64,000 nt of DNA from Bifidobacterium breve (GTDB lineage: Bacteria > Actinomycetota > Actinomycetes > Nanopelagicales > Nanopelagicaceae). This document shows, in pieces, positions 54,269 to 62,758 of the stretch. Position numbers and translations under genes: made by a program. The notes beneath the pieces are model-generated. The model was not told the DNA's origin, did not search any database, and was given only the letters and a program-made list of their open reading frames with translations. The stretch spans positions 18,260 to 82,259 of the forward strand of contig CAMCVO010000005.1 of assembly GCA_945881945.1 (NCBI GenBank), read 5' to 3'. Within the stretch, counting starts at the first letter, position 1. Each line of letters starts with the position of its first letter.

Positions 54269-55615
54269 ATGGGAAGAAAAATCTGCATCATTGGCGCCGG
54301 CCCTAGTGGAATTACAGCAGCTAAAAATTGTATGCAAGCAGGAATAGATTTTGTTCTCTTTGAGAAAAACAACAAAGTTGGTGGAAATTGGGTATTTGAC
54401 TCAAAGACTGGGCACTCAAGTGTTTATGAAAATACCCACCTTATAAGCTCTAAGAGTTGGTCTGAGTATGAAGATTACCAAATGCCAGATGATTATCCAG
54501 ATTACCCAAACCATTATCAATTGCAACAGTACTTTGAAGGATATGCCAAACACTTTGGTATATATACCAAAATTAAGTTTGATCACACGGTGAGTAAGGT
54601 TGAAAGAAACCAAGATGGTAATTGGCTGGTTACTTACATTGATAGTGATGGTCAAAACCAGAGTGAGATATTTGAGGTGTTAATGGTTTCAAATGGCCAT
54701 CACAATGTGCCCAAATACCCACAGTATCCAGGTGAGTACACCGGCAGGTTTCTGCATTCACATGATTTTAAGGGTGTGGATGAAAGTTGGCGAGATAAGA
54801 AAATACTAATTATTGGGGCGGGTAATTCAGCCTGTGATATCGCAGTTGAAGCTGCTCGAGTTAGCAAGGTTGTGCACATGTCAATGCGCAGTCCGCAATG
54901 GATTTTCCCTAAATTTATCTTTGGCCAACCAGGAGATGTCTTTGCTGCTAAAAGTAGATGGCTGCCTAGAAGAGTTCGTCAGTATGGCCTGAAAGTTTTA
55001 GTTAGATTAATTCTTGGTCCTTACTCTAGGTATAACCTGCCTGAGAACACCACCTTGCCATTAAATACCCATCCCACCCTTAACTCTGATCTTTTAGATT
55101 ACATCCGTCATGGTCGAATTAAACCTAGGGGGGCAATCAAATCTTTTGATGGGTTAACTGTTAACTTTAGTGATGGATCCTCTAGTGATTTTGAGATCAT
55201 ATGTGCCTGCACTGGATTTTGGACTGAGTTTTCCTTTTTTGATAAATCCCTAATTGATTTTAAGGATTTAGAGAAGGTCCCGCTATATAAAAAGATGATG
55301 CATGAAAAGTATGAAAATCTCTACTTCATCGGATTATTTCAACCTATTGGTTGCATCTGGCCACTTGCTGATTACCAAGCAAAGCTTGCAGTAATGGAGA
55401 TTTTAGGTAGATATAAGAGGCCGGCTGATATGAAATCAGCCATCAAAGATGAGGTTGAAAATCCTCACTTTAACTTTGGCCCAGGACAGCGCCATGCGAT
55501 TGAGGTGGATTACCACACCTTCCGCAATGAGTTGAAAAAAGAGTTAAAAAAAGCAGGGGTTGATATTGGAAGATCTCCTGCTGGTAATAAAAAATTATAT
55601 AAATCCTACGCTTAG
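54269..55615 (+). CDS. flavin-containing monooxygenase
   Basis: A 448-residue FMO-type enzyme. FAD fold: IIGAGPSGITAAKNC near the N-terminus. The FMO/BVMO identifying sequence appears as FTGRFLHSHDFK. The NADPH fold is LIIGAGNSACDIA near residue 183. CACTGFWTEF is the late ATGY-like motif. It oxygenates soft nucleophiles (N, S) or ketones. Substrate cannot be told, and trimethylamine monooxygenase is not specifically supported. AGAAAG eight bases before the ATG is a weak ribosome-binding site. It is followed by tRNA-Lys on the other strand. Confidence 0.83.
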   Translation: MGRKICIIGAGPSGITAAKNCMQAGIDFVLFEKNNKVGGNWVFDSKTGHSSVYENTHLISSKSWSEYEDYQMPDDYPDYPNHYQLQQYFEGYAKHFGIYTKIKFDHTVSKVERNQDGNWLVTYIDSDGQNQSEIFEVLMVSNGHHNVPKYPQYPGEYTGRFLHSHDFKGVDESWRDKKILIIGAGNSACDIAVEAARVSKVVHMSMRSPQWIFPKFIFGQPGDVFAAKSRWLPRRVRQYGLKVLVRLILGPYSRYNLPENTTLPLNTHPTLNSDLLDYIRHGRIKPRGAIKSFDGLTVNFSDGSSSDFEIICACTGFWTEFSFFDKSLIDFKDLEKVPLYKKMMHEKYENLYFIGLFQPIGCIWPLADYQAKLAVMEILGRYKRPADMKSAIKDEVENPHFNFGPGQRHAIEVDYHTFRNELKKELKKAGVDIGRSPAGNKKLYKSYA

Positions 55616-55631
55616 CAAAATTAAAGATAAG

Positions 55632-55704
55632 TGGGTTGTGAGGGACTCGAACCCCCGACCCGGTGATTAAGAGTCACCTGCTCTACCAACTGAGCTAACA
55701 ACCC
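55632..55704 (-). tRNA. tRNA-Lys (CTT)
   Basis: A 73-nt cloverleaf on the minus strand. The acceptor begins GGGTTGT and pairs with ACAACCC, discriminator A. The D-arm contains TTAGCTCAGTTGG, the anticodon stem GGTGA/TCACC encloses CTCTTAA (anticodon CTT), and the T-arm has GGTTCGAGTCC. No CCA is encoded. Confidence 0.95.
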
Positions 55705-55808
55705 GGCTCTTTACTACTGGCCGACCCTATCAGCACTTTAATGGTGGGGTTACTCTCATTTAAAGCGCAGTTTGCATGCCCGATTAAGGTTTTTTCAGGT
55801 TAATCATT

Positions 55809-55814
55809 TAGATT
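55809..55814 (+). promoter_or_regulatory. -10 box (TAGATT), leaderless start at 55821
   Basis: TAGATT ends six bases before the ATG of the glutamate dehydrogenase-family gene. AGGAG is only one base from the ATG, too close for a ribosome-binding site. Confidence 0.55.
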
Positions 55815-55820
55815 AGGAGT

Positions 55821-57059
55821 ATGACAACGACGTCAGGTGTTTCTGCCTTTGCTGAGGTTAATGAGTTAGTCGCCCAAGCCGGTTCGGTCTTAAATTTAAA
55901 AAAAGGTTTAGTAGATGCAATTAGCGCTTGTGAGCGCGAGGTAACAATATCTATTCCACTACATCGAGATAGTGGCATTGAAGTTTTAACTGGTTACCGT
56001 GTGCAGCACTCAAGTGCCAGAGGACCAAGAAAAGGTGGAATTAGATTTCACCAAGATGTTGATATTGATGAGGTTAGAGCTCTTGCCTCTTTGATGACTT
56101 GGAAGACTGCACTTATTGATGTGCCATTTGGTGGCGGCAAAGGTGGGGTAACAGTTGACTCCACAAAGTTAACCTCACTTGAAAAAGAGGAGGTAATTAG
56201 AAGATGGACTAGAACATTGATAAATGTTTTAGGACCAAACCGAGATATTCCTGCCCCTGATTTAGGAACAGATGCGCAAACAATGGCTTGGCTGATGGAT
56301 GAGTTTCATAGGTTAGAAGGATTTCAACCAGCATGTGTTACTGGTAAACCTGTCTCCTTATTTGGCGCCCCTGGTAGGGAGGAGGCAACAGGTCGCGGAG
56401 TTGCCCAAATTACTGCTGCTACTTTGTTGCAAAATAATAAAAAGGTGGAAGGTGCCACTGTTGCAATTCAAGGCTTTGGAAATGTGGGCAGGTATGCCGC
56501 TCTGGTCTGCCAAGAGCTGGGCATGAAGGTGATAGCACTATCTGATATGTCTGGTGGCATTGTGGATAAAAAAGGAATTGATATAAAGGCGATCTTTGAT
56601 GTGAAGAGTTTGGCAGATGTGAAAAGTGATAACCGGATTGGATCTGCTGATGTGCTTGAGATTGAGTGTGATGTCTTAATTCCAGCAGCCTTAGGTGATG
56701 TAATAAATGATGCCAATGTGGAAAAGATAAAGGCAGCATTTATTGTGGAGGGTGCTAATCAGCCAATTATGACAAGTGCGGATCAGAAGTTGCGGGCAAA
56801 CAATATTGTTATCGTGCCAGATATCTTGGCAAATAGTGGTGGTGTGATGGGCTCCTATTTTGAGTGGACTCAAAATATTCAACAATTCTCCTGGCCTAAG
56901 GAGAAGTTTCGCGCCGAGCTTGATGTGAGAATGCAAACTGCATTTGTTAATGTTAATGAGACCGCTAAAAAGTATAAGACTGATTTACGCTCTGCTGCTT
57001 TTATTGTCTCAGTGGCCAGAGTGGCTGAGGCCTTTAGCGTTAGAGGCTCTTTAGTTTAA
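55821..57059 (+). CDS. gdhA: Glu/Leu/Phe/Val dehydrogenase family, likely glutamate dehydrogenase
   Basis: A 412-residue amino-acid dehydrogenase. K95 (TWKTALIDVPFGGGKGG, with catalytic K107) and RGPRKGGIRFH mark the substrate domain. The NAD(P) fold is AIQGFGNVGRYAA near residue 217. It interconverts glutamate and 2-oxoglutarate with ammonia, although leucine/phenylalanine dehydrogenases share the fold. It lies between two tRNA genes and has its own leaderless promoter. It could also recapture ammonia released by the catabolic genes, but nothing links them directly. Confidence 0.88.
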   Translation: MTTTSGVSAFAEVNELVAQAGSVLNLKKGLVDAISACEREVTISIPLHRDSGIEVLTGYRVQHSSARGPRKGGIRFHQDVDIDEVRALASLMTWKTALIDVPFGGGKGGVTVDSTKLTSLEKEEVIRRWTRTLINVLGPNRDIPAPDLGTDAQTMAWLMDEFHRLEGFQPACVTGKPVSLFGAPGREEATGRGVAQITAATLLQNNKKVEGATVAIQGFGNVGRYAALVCQELGMKVIALSDMSGGIVDKKGIDIKAIFDVKSLADVKSDNRIGSADVLEIECDVLIPAALGDVINDANVEKIKAAFIVEGANQPIMTSADQKLRANNIVIVPDILANSGGVMGSYFEWTQNIQQFSWPKEKFRAELDVRMQTAFVNVNETAKKYKTDLRSAAFIVSVARVAEAFSVRGSLV

Positions 57060-57080
57060 AAGCTCTTCTTAATAATGTGG

Positions 57081-57153
57081 GGTGAGCGACGGGGCTCGAA
57101 CCCGCGACATCCCGGACCACAACCGGGTGCTCTACCAGCTGAGCTACGCCCAC
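57081..57153 (-). tRNA. tRNA-His (GTG)
   Basis: A 73-nt cloverleaf on the minus strand with acceptor GTGGGCG/CGCTCAC, anticodon stem CCCGG/CCGGG around TTGTGGT (anticodon GTG) and T-arm GGTTCGAGCC. The discriminator is C and the genome supplies a G at position -1 (57154), both typical of bacterial tRNA-His. No CCA is encoded. Confidence 0.95.
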
Positions 57154-57222
57154 CATGTTTATTGCTTGGCTAATGATACGGCAAAAAATACCTATATTTT
57201 TTTCACCAAAACTCACCCTTAC

Positions 57223-57771
57223 TTAGGGAAGAAATATTGCACTGCGGTAGTAATCAAGCTCTGCAATTGAGTCTCGGATATCGCCTAACGCCCGGTGATT
57301 GCCCTCTTTGGCTGGGGCGGCGAAGTAGGTTTTAGGGTGCCATCTTCTGGCTAACTCTTTTATGGTTGAGACATCAATAGTTCGATAATGAAGGTAGGCA
57401 TTTAACTTTGGTAGATCTCTGGCAATAAAGCCGCGATCAACATATACGGAGTTGCCAGCAAGTGGAGATTTTCCTTCTGTTGGCGCGTACTTTTTAAGGT
57501 AGGTGATAATCGCATCATCTGCTGCAGTAAGGGTTGTGCCATTTGGTATCTCATTGATTAAACCAGAGTTGGTGTGCATATCTTTGACCACCGCATCCAT
57601 GCCATCAATCTTTGATTGATCGCATTTGATCACTAGATCTACTCCTTCACCCAATACATTTAATTGAGCATCAGTTACAAGCACTGCAATCTCAACTAAT
57701 GCATCTTTATTTAGATCTAACCCGGTCATCTCACAATCGACCCAGATTAGATGTGGCAGATCTTGGCTCAT
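57223..57771 (-). CDS. orn: oligoribonuclease
   Basis: A 182-residue DEDDh exonuclease that degrades 2-5-nt RNA to mononucleotides. D12 and E14 in IWVDCEMTGLDL, then a later aspartate region (GNSVYVDRGF) and HRALGDIRDS with the catalytic histidine and aspartate. Orn occurs in Actinobacteria and Proteobacteria. A TAGGCT eight bases before the ATG suggests a near-leaderless start. It is divergent from pstC. Confidence 0.93.
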   Translation of the reverse strand: MSQDLPHLIWVDCEMTGLDLNKDALVEIAVLVTDAQLNVLGEGVDLVIKCDQSKIDGMDAVVKDMHTNSGLINEIPNGTTLTAADDAIITYLKKYAPTEGKSPLAGNSVYVDRGFIARDLPKLNAYLHYRTIDVSTIKELARRWHPKTYFAAPAKEGNHRALGDIRDSIAELDYYRSAIFLP

Positions 57772-57817
57772 ATGGGGTAAGCCTATTGGATGGACTCCAC
57801 GCCTGATTTCATCTCTA

Positions 57818-57839
57818 GTTCACCTTTTCTTAACCCTTA
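57818..57839 (+). promoter_or_regulatory. PHO box (PhoP-type direct repeat) upstream of pstC
   Basis: GTTCACC-TTTT-CTTAACC-CTTA forms two 11-nt direct repeats of the GTTCAYY type used by PhoP in actinobacteria. A TATAAA-like -10 follows at 57845-57850 and AGAGAGGA precedes the pstC ATG. It should activate the operon under phosphate limitation. The binding protein is not encoded in this window. Confidence 0.65.
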
Positions 57840-57878
57840 AGCCTTATAAAAAGCGGTTGGTCAAGAGAGGATTCACTC

Positions 57879-58859
57879 ATGTCTTCAACCCTTCTTGAGC
57901 AGAAGCAAACCCCCAAACCTAGAATCATAACTACTGAATTGCGCTTGACCGATAAGGTTTTTCGTGGGGTAGTTACTGGTGGGGGATTAATTTCCTTAAC
58001 TCTGCTTGGGTTAATTGGCTTCTTTTTAGTCTATAACGGATTTGAAGCGATGCGCAGTGCCGGTATGGCATTCTTAACTGGATTTGAATGGGTCGATGCA
58101 GTACCTGAGAATAATCAACCTGCAGCTTATGGTATTGGTGCGATGCTCTATGGCACTGTTGTGACTGGAATTTTAGCAATGATCATAGGCGTTCCGATTG
58201 CAGTTGGTACGGCATTATTTTTATCTTATTACGCACCTGCTTGGTTAAAAAAGCCAATGGTTGTCGTAGTTGATGTAATGGCTGCAATTCCATCAATAGT
58301 TTATGGCTTGTGGGGTTACTTTGTTTTGATGCCTCATGCGGAGTACTGGGCTAAGTTAATTCATAAATACTTTGGCTTTATTCCTTTTTTTGATATGCCA
58401 GCTCCTGTTTTCACCCGATCACCATTTATAGCTAGCTTAGTTTTAGCAATTATGATCACACCAATTATTACCGCAATTGCCCGAGAAGTTTTTGCGCAAA
58501 CCCCGTTAGAGCGGATTCAAGCAGCATATGCGCTAGGAGCAACTAAGTGGTCAATGATCAAAGCCGTAGTTTTTCCATATGGTCGAGGTGGTGTAGTTGG
58601 TGGTGCCATGCTAGGGCTTGGTCGAGCGCTGGGTGAGACGGTTGCGGTCTATACCGTATTAAACCTGGTGTATGACATAAGAATTGAAGTACTACTAAGT
58701 GCTGGCGGCAATGTTGCCTCAATGATTGTCAACAAATTTGGCGAGGCTGATTTTGTTGAGTTGCAGGCCTTGATGGCTGCTGGATTTGTTCTCTTTCTAG
58801 TCACCTTAATAGTTAACTTCATCGCTAATTACATTATCAACAAGACGGCGAGGGAGTAA
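57879..58859 (+). CDS. pstC: phosphate ABC transporter permease PstC
   Basis: A 326-residue integral membrane protein with six predicted segments. The family features are IPSIVYGLWGYFVLMP and the EAA-type cytoplasmic loop ALGATKWSMIKAVVFP. With PstA it forms the channel of the high-affinity phosphate importer. It is preceded by a PHO box and a good ribosome-binding site, and is followed two bases later by pstA. Confidence 0.93.
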   Translation: MSSTLLEQKQTPKPRIITTELRLTDKVFRGVVTGGGLISLTLLGLIGFFLVYNGFEAMRSAGMAFLTGFEWVDAVPENNQPAAYGIGAMLYGTVVTGILAMIIGVPIAVGTALFLSYYAPAWLKKPMVVVVDVMAAIPSIVYGLWGYFVLMPHAEYWAKLIHKYFGFIPFFDMPAPVFTRSPFIASLVLAIMITPIITAIAREVFAQTPLERIQAAYALGATKWSMIKAVVFPYGRGGVVGGAMLGLGRALGETVAVYTVLNLVYDIRIEVLLSAGGNVASMIVNKFGEADFVELQALMAAGFVLFLVTLIVNFIANYIINKTARE

Positions 58860-58861
58860 AT

Positions 58862-59917
58862 ATGAGTCAAACTCTGCTTGTTGCTAAACCAAATCGCCCA
58901 TGGAAACTTACACCTAAACAGGTTTTACCTGATTTGCTAGGAGCGGTATTTACTGTTGCCTCAACTCTACTTATCGTCGCTCTTTCACCCTTAAAGGGCA
59001 AATTAGGTTTTGCCATAACATTAATTTTTATGGCAATCCTTACCGCTACTGCGGTAAGTTGGATTCGTAGAGATCGCAAAGCTGCAATGAACTCAACCAC
59101 AACTGTTTTGGTTTATATCGCAGCAGCATTTGTAATTCTGCCCCTGATTTCTGTCCTTTATGAAATTGTTAGATTAGGTTCGGTCGGATTTTCGCTTGGA
59201 ATATTTACCGATGATATGGCAGAGACCTCATCTGAATCGCCATTAACTGAGGGCGGCTTATTACATGCAGTAATCGGTACTGCTTACATCGTAACCTTTG
59301 CGACATTACTTGCGACACCAATCGGAATTTTAACCGCGCTTTACATCGTCGAGGTGAAGGGCAGATTTGCCGGTTTGGTTAGATTTTTTGTTCAAGCCAT
59401 GAGCGGTGTGCCATCAATTGTTGCTGGGCTATTTATATTTGCAGTATGGATGATTCAACTAGGCAATGCCTACAGCGGAATTGCTGGTGCTTTTGCCCTC
59501 ACAGTGCTGATGATTCCCACAGTTGCACGAACCTCTGAAGAGGTATTGAAATTAATTCCACAAGATCTGCGAGAGGCAGGACTAGCTCTTGGTGCTACTC
59601 AATGGCGAACTGTCGCCATGGTGGTTGTGCCAGCTGCACGAAGCGGTCTGATAACTGCGGTGATCTTAGGAGTTGCCCGGGTGGTAGGTGAGACCGCTCC
59701 ATTGCTACTAACTGTTGGTGGTGCTGATGCTATTAATTTAAATCCAACCCAAGGAAATATGTCTGCCTTCCCATATTATGTTTGGAAGAATTTGCTTATT
59801 GGCAATGAGAACTCCATCAGCCGTGCTTGGCTGGGCGTTTTTGTTTTAATGATTTTAGTTCTAATTATTTTTACCCTGGCCCGATACCTAAGTACATCCC
59901 GGGGTGTTAAAAAATGA
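58862..59917 (+). CDS. pstA: phosphate ABC transporter permease PstA
   Basis: A 351-residue permease, longer than usual because of two extra N-terminal hydrophobic segments before the conserved core. Core motifs are [17 protein letters not shown] and the EAA loop [16 protein letters not shown], then [14 protein letters not shown]. It pairs with PstC. Its stop codon overlaps the first possible pstB start (ATGA). Confidence 0.92.
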   Translation: MSQTLLVAKPNRPWKLTPKQVLPDLLGAVFTVASTLLIVALSPLKGKLGFAITLIFMAILTATAVSWIRRDRKAAMNSTTTVLVYIAAAFVILPLISVLYEIVRLGSVGFSLGIFTDDMAETSSESPLTEGGLLHAVIGTAYIVTFATLLATPIGILTALYIVEVKGRFAGLVRFFVQAMSGVPSIVAGLFIFAVWMIQLGNAYSGIAGAFALTVLMIPTVARTSEEVLKLIPQDLREAGLALGATQWRTVAMVVVPAARSGLITAVILGVARVVGETAPLLLTVGGADAINLNPTQGNMSAFPYYVWKNLLIGNENSISRAWLGVFVLMILVLIIFTLARYLSTSRGVKK

Positions 59918-60858
59918 GTTCAACTGATGGCAAAAACACAAATAATGATCGAGAGGAAACAATGAGTCAAGTAACGGGCAAGCAGAGCAGGGCAATCCAA
60001 GATCCCAGCACGATAAAACAACCGGTTGCTACTCATTCATTATCTGATGTGGCCTCAGCTAGGCGGGCAAAGTTTGGCCAACCAACCAATGGCTCAACCG
60101 GCCTTGAGGCAAAGGGAGTGCATGCTTGGTTTGGTAAAAAGCATGTATTGGAGGATATTTCTTTAGATTTTTACACAGGTACAGTTAATGCGTTAATTGG
60201 TCCTTCTGGTTGTGGTAAATCTACATTTATCAGAATCCTAAACCGAATGCATGAGTTTATTCCAACAGCATCTTTGGCAGGTCAAGTGTTATTAGATGGA
60301 AAAGATGTTTATGAATCAGGAGTTGATGTTACAAAAATCCGATTAAGGGTTGGAATGGTATTTCAAAAACCAAACCCATTCCCATCTATGACAATTAGAG
60401 AGAATGTCTTATCTGGGTTAAAACTGGCACAAATTAAGATTGAAAACTCTGATGAATTATTGGAGAGTTGTCTTAGAAGAGCTGGATTATGGGATGAAGT
60501 TAAAGACCGGCTAAGTGAGTATGGCGGGGCATTATCTGGTGGGCAACAACAGCGATTGTGTATTGCTCGTTCACTTGCTGTAAATCCTCAGGTATTGCTC
60601 ATGGATGAACCATGCTCAGCACTTGACCCAGGCTCAACTCTTCGAATTGAAGAAACTATTAGAGAGCTTTCCTCTTCAATGAGCATTGTAATTGTTACTC
60701 ACAATATGCAACAGGCAGCTCGTGTCTCTGATTACACCAGTTTTTTCCTCTCAGATGGTGGACCAGGGCGCCTGATCGAAAGTGGCACAACCGCTGAGAT
60801 CTTTACTAATCCAAAGCAGAAGCGAACTGAAGATTATGTTTCAGGAAAATTTGGTTAA
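59914..60858 (+). CDS. pstB: phosphate ABC transporter ATP-binding protein PstB
   Basis: ATPase of the phosphate importer: Walker [11 protein letters not shown]-loop FQKPNPFP, signature LSGGQQQR, Walker [13 protein letters not shown], and the switch histidine in VTHNM. The frame begins at an ATG overlapping pstA, giving 314 residues with about 65 low-complexity N-terminal residues. An ATG at 59962, five bases after GAGAGGA, would give 298 residues and may be the true start. Even that form is longer than E. coli PstB (257). Confidence 0.9.
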   Translation: MSSTDGKNTNNDREETMSQVTGKQSRAIQDPSTIKQPVATHSLSDVASARRAKFGQPTNGSTGLEAKGVHAWFGKKHVLEDISLDFYTGTVNALIGPSGCGKSTFIRILNRMHEFIPTASLAGQVLLDGKDVYESGVDVTKIRLRVGMVFQKPNPFPSMTIRENVLSGLKLAQIKIENSDELLESCLRRAGLWDEVKDRLSEYGGALSGGQQQRLCIARSLAVNPQVLLMDEPCSALDPGSTLRIEETIRELSSSMSIVIVTHNMQQAARVSDYTSFFLSDGGPGRLIESGTTAEIFTNPKQKRTEDYVSGKFG

Positions 60859-60972
60859 TTAGCCACACCAATTGTTAACTTAAGCGCCATATAAAGTTTG
60901 CCTAAGAAAGTATCTCTGTTTGCCTACTCCAGTTAGTTTTACTCTACAAGGCAAGACTAATAAGGGGGATAC

Positions 60973-62157
60973 ATGAAGTTTGGAAAAAAAGTTGCAATCA
61001 TTGCGGTTGCAACATCTGCATTAATTCTTTCTTCTTCACCAGCATTTGCGGGCTCAATCAATGGTAGCGGTGCAACATTTGCTCAACCACTCATTGATGT
61101 ATGTAAAGTGGAGTTTACAAAAGACACTGGCCATACCGTTAACTACACAGCAGGCGGCTCTGGAAAAGGCCGTACAGATTTTTCCAGCAATTTAGTTGAT
61201 TTTGCAGCCTCAGACTCTGTTTATACATCAGGCTTTCCGGCTAACTTAGAGTACGCACCGGTGTATGCAGCTGGTATCGCAATTGGTTACAACCTACCAA
61301 CTGTCAAAACACCTATTTACCTAAGTCCAAAAGTAATTGCCCAGATTTTTTCAGGCAAGATTCAAAAATGGAATGATGAGCGAATTCGTGCAGTAAATGA
61401 TGGTGAGGTTAAGGTTCCAGTTTTTGCAACTAAGAAAGTATCAGTCAAAGTTGGCGGTAAAAATACTACGCAGACCGTGCCAGTTCTAGACAAGGCAGGA
61501 AAGCCAAAGATTCTTAGATACAACACTGTCGATGCCAACCCATCTTTGCCTAATATTCCAATAACTGTTTACTATCGAAGTGACTCTTCAGGAACTTCTG
61601 AGCAGTTTGGAAAATTCCTACAGGGTGCAAATGCTGGTGCCAATTCAATTTGGTGGCCTAAGACAGCCTCTGGCACATTTGGAAATATGACCCCAGAGCC
61701 ACTATCAAACTTCTTTAACTTCCAAGGCGCAAATGGTTCAGCACTTGTAGCAGCAGGAGTTAAGGCCAAAGTTGGTGGAATTGGATATGCTGAAAGCGCT
61801 TGGTTTACATCTAACAAATTAGGCACAGTTTTGGTACAAAATTGGGCAAATGAATTTGTTGCGCCAACAGCTGCTGCAACCTCTGCATTCCTAGGCGGGG
61901 GAACCATTGAAGCTAATGGCAGCGTTACAACCCCTTATCAAAAGGCAATCCCAGGTGCATATCCAATTGGAACTGCTTCCTATGGATTGGTATACCCAGA
62001 AGCTGCTACGAAAGATTCAGAGAAGCAAAAGATTGTCGCTGCCTGGCACACATATCTGCTTGAGCAATGTCCTAAGAAGTTCCCAGAAAAAGGATATATC
62101 CAGATAACTGGTGCTTTGTATGACAAGGCTAAAGCTCAGATTGCCAAGATTAAGTAA
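60973..62157 (+). CDS. pstS: phosphate-binding protein PstS
   Basis: A 394-residue phosphate-binding protein. The signal peptide has a KKVAIIAVATSALIL core and a likely cleavage after AFA (residue 26). Ligand-site segments are GSGATFAQPL, AGGSGKGRTDF, FAASDSVY and RSDSSGTSEQF. Unlike many actinobacterial PstS proteins there is no lipobox cysteine, so it appears secreted rather than lipid-anchored. It is last in the order C-A-B-S, 114 bp after pstB, and is closed by a strong terminator. No phoU is visible. Confidence 0.92.
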   Translation: MKFGKKVAIIAVATSALILSSSPAFAGSINGSGATFAQPLIDVCKVEFTKDTGHTVNYTAGGSGKGRTDFSSNLVDFAASDSVYTSGFPANLEYAPVYAAGIAIGYNLPTVKTPIYLSPKVIAQIFSGKIQKWNDERIRAVNDGEVKVPVFATKKVSVKVGGKNTTQTVPVLDKAGKPKILRYNTVDANPSLPNIPITVYYRSDSSGTSEQFGKFLQGANAGANSIWWPKTASGTFGNMTPEPLSNFFNFQGANGSALVAAGVKAKVGGIGYAESAWFTSNKLGTVLVQNWANEFVAPTAAATSAFLGGGTIEANGSVTTPYQKAIPGAYPIGTASYGLVYPEAATKDSEKQKIVAAWHTYLLEQCPKKFPEKGYIQITGALYDKAKAQIAKIK

Positions 62158-62170
62158 CTGAGTAAGTAAG

Positions 62171-62207
62171 AAAAACCCCCGCACAATCCTAGGTGCGGGG
62201 GTTTTTT
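62171..62207. terminator. strong bidirectional intrinsic terminator after pstS
   Basis: CCCCCGCAC pairs with GTGCGGGGG around an eight-base loop, preceded by AAAAA and followed by TTTTTT. Confidence 0.92.
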
Positions 62208-62220
62208 ACATCCACAGGGA

Positions 62221-62226
62221 TATCCT
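62221..62226 (+). promoter_or_regulatory. -10 box (TATCCT), leaderless start at 62233
   Basis: TATCCT ends six bases before the ATG of the small membrane protein gene. The same hexamer precedes the hydrolase gene at 36029. Confidence 0.6.
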
Positions 62227-62232
62227 AAGTAC

Positions 62233-62592
62233 ATGGAAATTACTTATAACCTATTTTTAGTTCTTCATTTTGTTGGTTTAGCTGGCCTACTTGGCGGCTT
62301 ATTAACCCAGATCCCAAATAAGCCAAAGCAGCTGCAAAAGTTAGTACTTCATAGCGCCTGGTTAATGTTTCTGGCTGGGGTGGTAATGGTTGGTATAAAT
62401 CAGATGATGCATGCAGATGATCCAACTGTTGCACTCCTTGATCACATAACTGTTGCGATTAAATCAACTGTTATCCTCTTGATTTTGGTGTTAGGTTACT
62501 TAAATATAAAAAAGAGTGTTTTATCAAATAAGGTGTGGGCAATAATCAGCGCACTTGCTTTGTTTAATGTAGTAATCGCCGTATACCGATAG
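62233..62592 (+). CDS. small integral membrane protein of unknown function
   Basis: A 119-residue protein with four hydrophobic stretches (residues about 5-22, 38-55, 71-90 and 98-116), separated by short polar loops and with few charged residues inside. I recognise no family signature. It is monocistronic, between the pst terminator and the flavoprotein oxidase leader, with a leaderless start. Similar four-helix membrane proteins are common in low-GC actinobacteria, and no function can be given. Confidence 0.7.
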   Translation: MEITYNLFLVLHFVGLAGLLGGLLTQIPNKPKQLQKLVLHSAWLMFLAGVVMVGINQMMHADDPTVALLDHITVAIKSTVILLILVLGYLNIKKSVLSNKVWAIISALALFNVVIAVYR

Positions 62593-62597
62593 TGATT

Positions 62598-62627
62598 TTG
62601 TGATTACAGCAGGTAATAAGGTAAGAT
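62598..62627 (+). promoter_or_regulatory. promoter of the flavoprotein oxidase gene (TTGTGA-18-TAAGAT)
   Basis: A -35-like TTGTGA (62598-62603) and a -10-like TAAGAT (62622-62627) are 18 bp apart. Transcription would begin near 62634, leaving a leader of about 123 nt before the ATG. This contrasts with the leaderless genes around it. Confidence 0.5.
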
Positions 62628-62633
62628 AGCTCT

Positions 62634-62758
62634 TGTAACTGTAACGAACCACAGATTGCTAGATAAAGATCTGCGTTATGGGTGTGGACTCCGGAGGACC
62701 CGGGCCACTTTTGATTACGCAAAGGGGTGGAATCCGGTTAACACCGGAGTCAGCCCAT
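62634..62758 (+). ncRNA. candidate structured cis-regulatory leader RNA (riboswitch-like)
   Basis: ATGGG (62678-62682) and GACTCCGG (62687-62694) can pair with CCCAT (62754-62758) and CCGGAGTC (62744-62751), making a 13-bp closing stem with a small internal loop. The 3' strand includes the first two bases of the start codon. CCGGA at 62744-62748 can instead pair locally with TCCGG at 62733-62737, so the two folds exclude each other. An upstream CAGAT/ATCTG hairpin is also possible. I could not match it to a known riboswitch class. Confidence 0.5.

Noticed and set aside
57082..57270. Open frame of 62 codons on the plus strand
   Set aside because: It begins inside the antisense of tRNA-His and overlaps the end of orn; no coding signature or ribosome-binding site.
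62634..62758. Cobalamin riboswitch
   Set aside because: The leader contains GCCACT, GGTGGAATCCGG and AGTCAG, but in the wrong order and in too short a span for that class.
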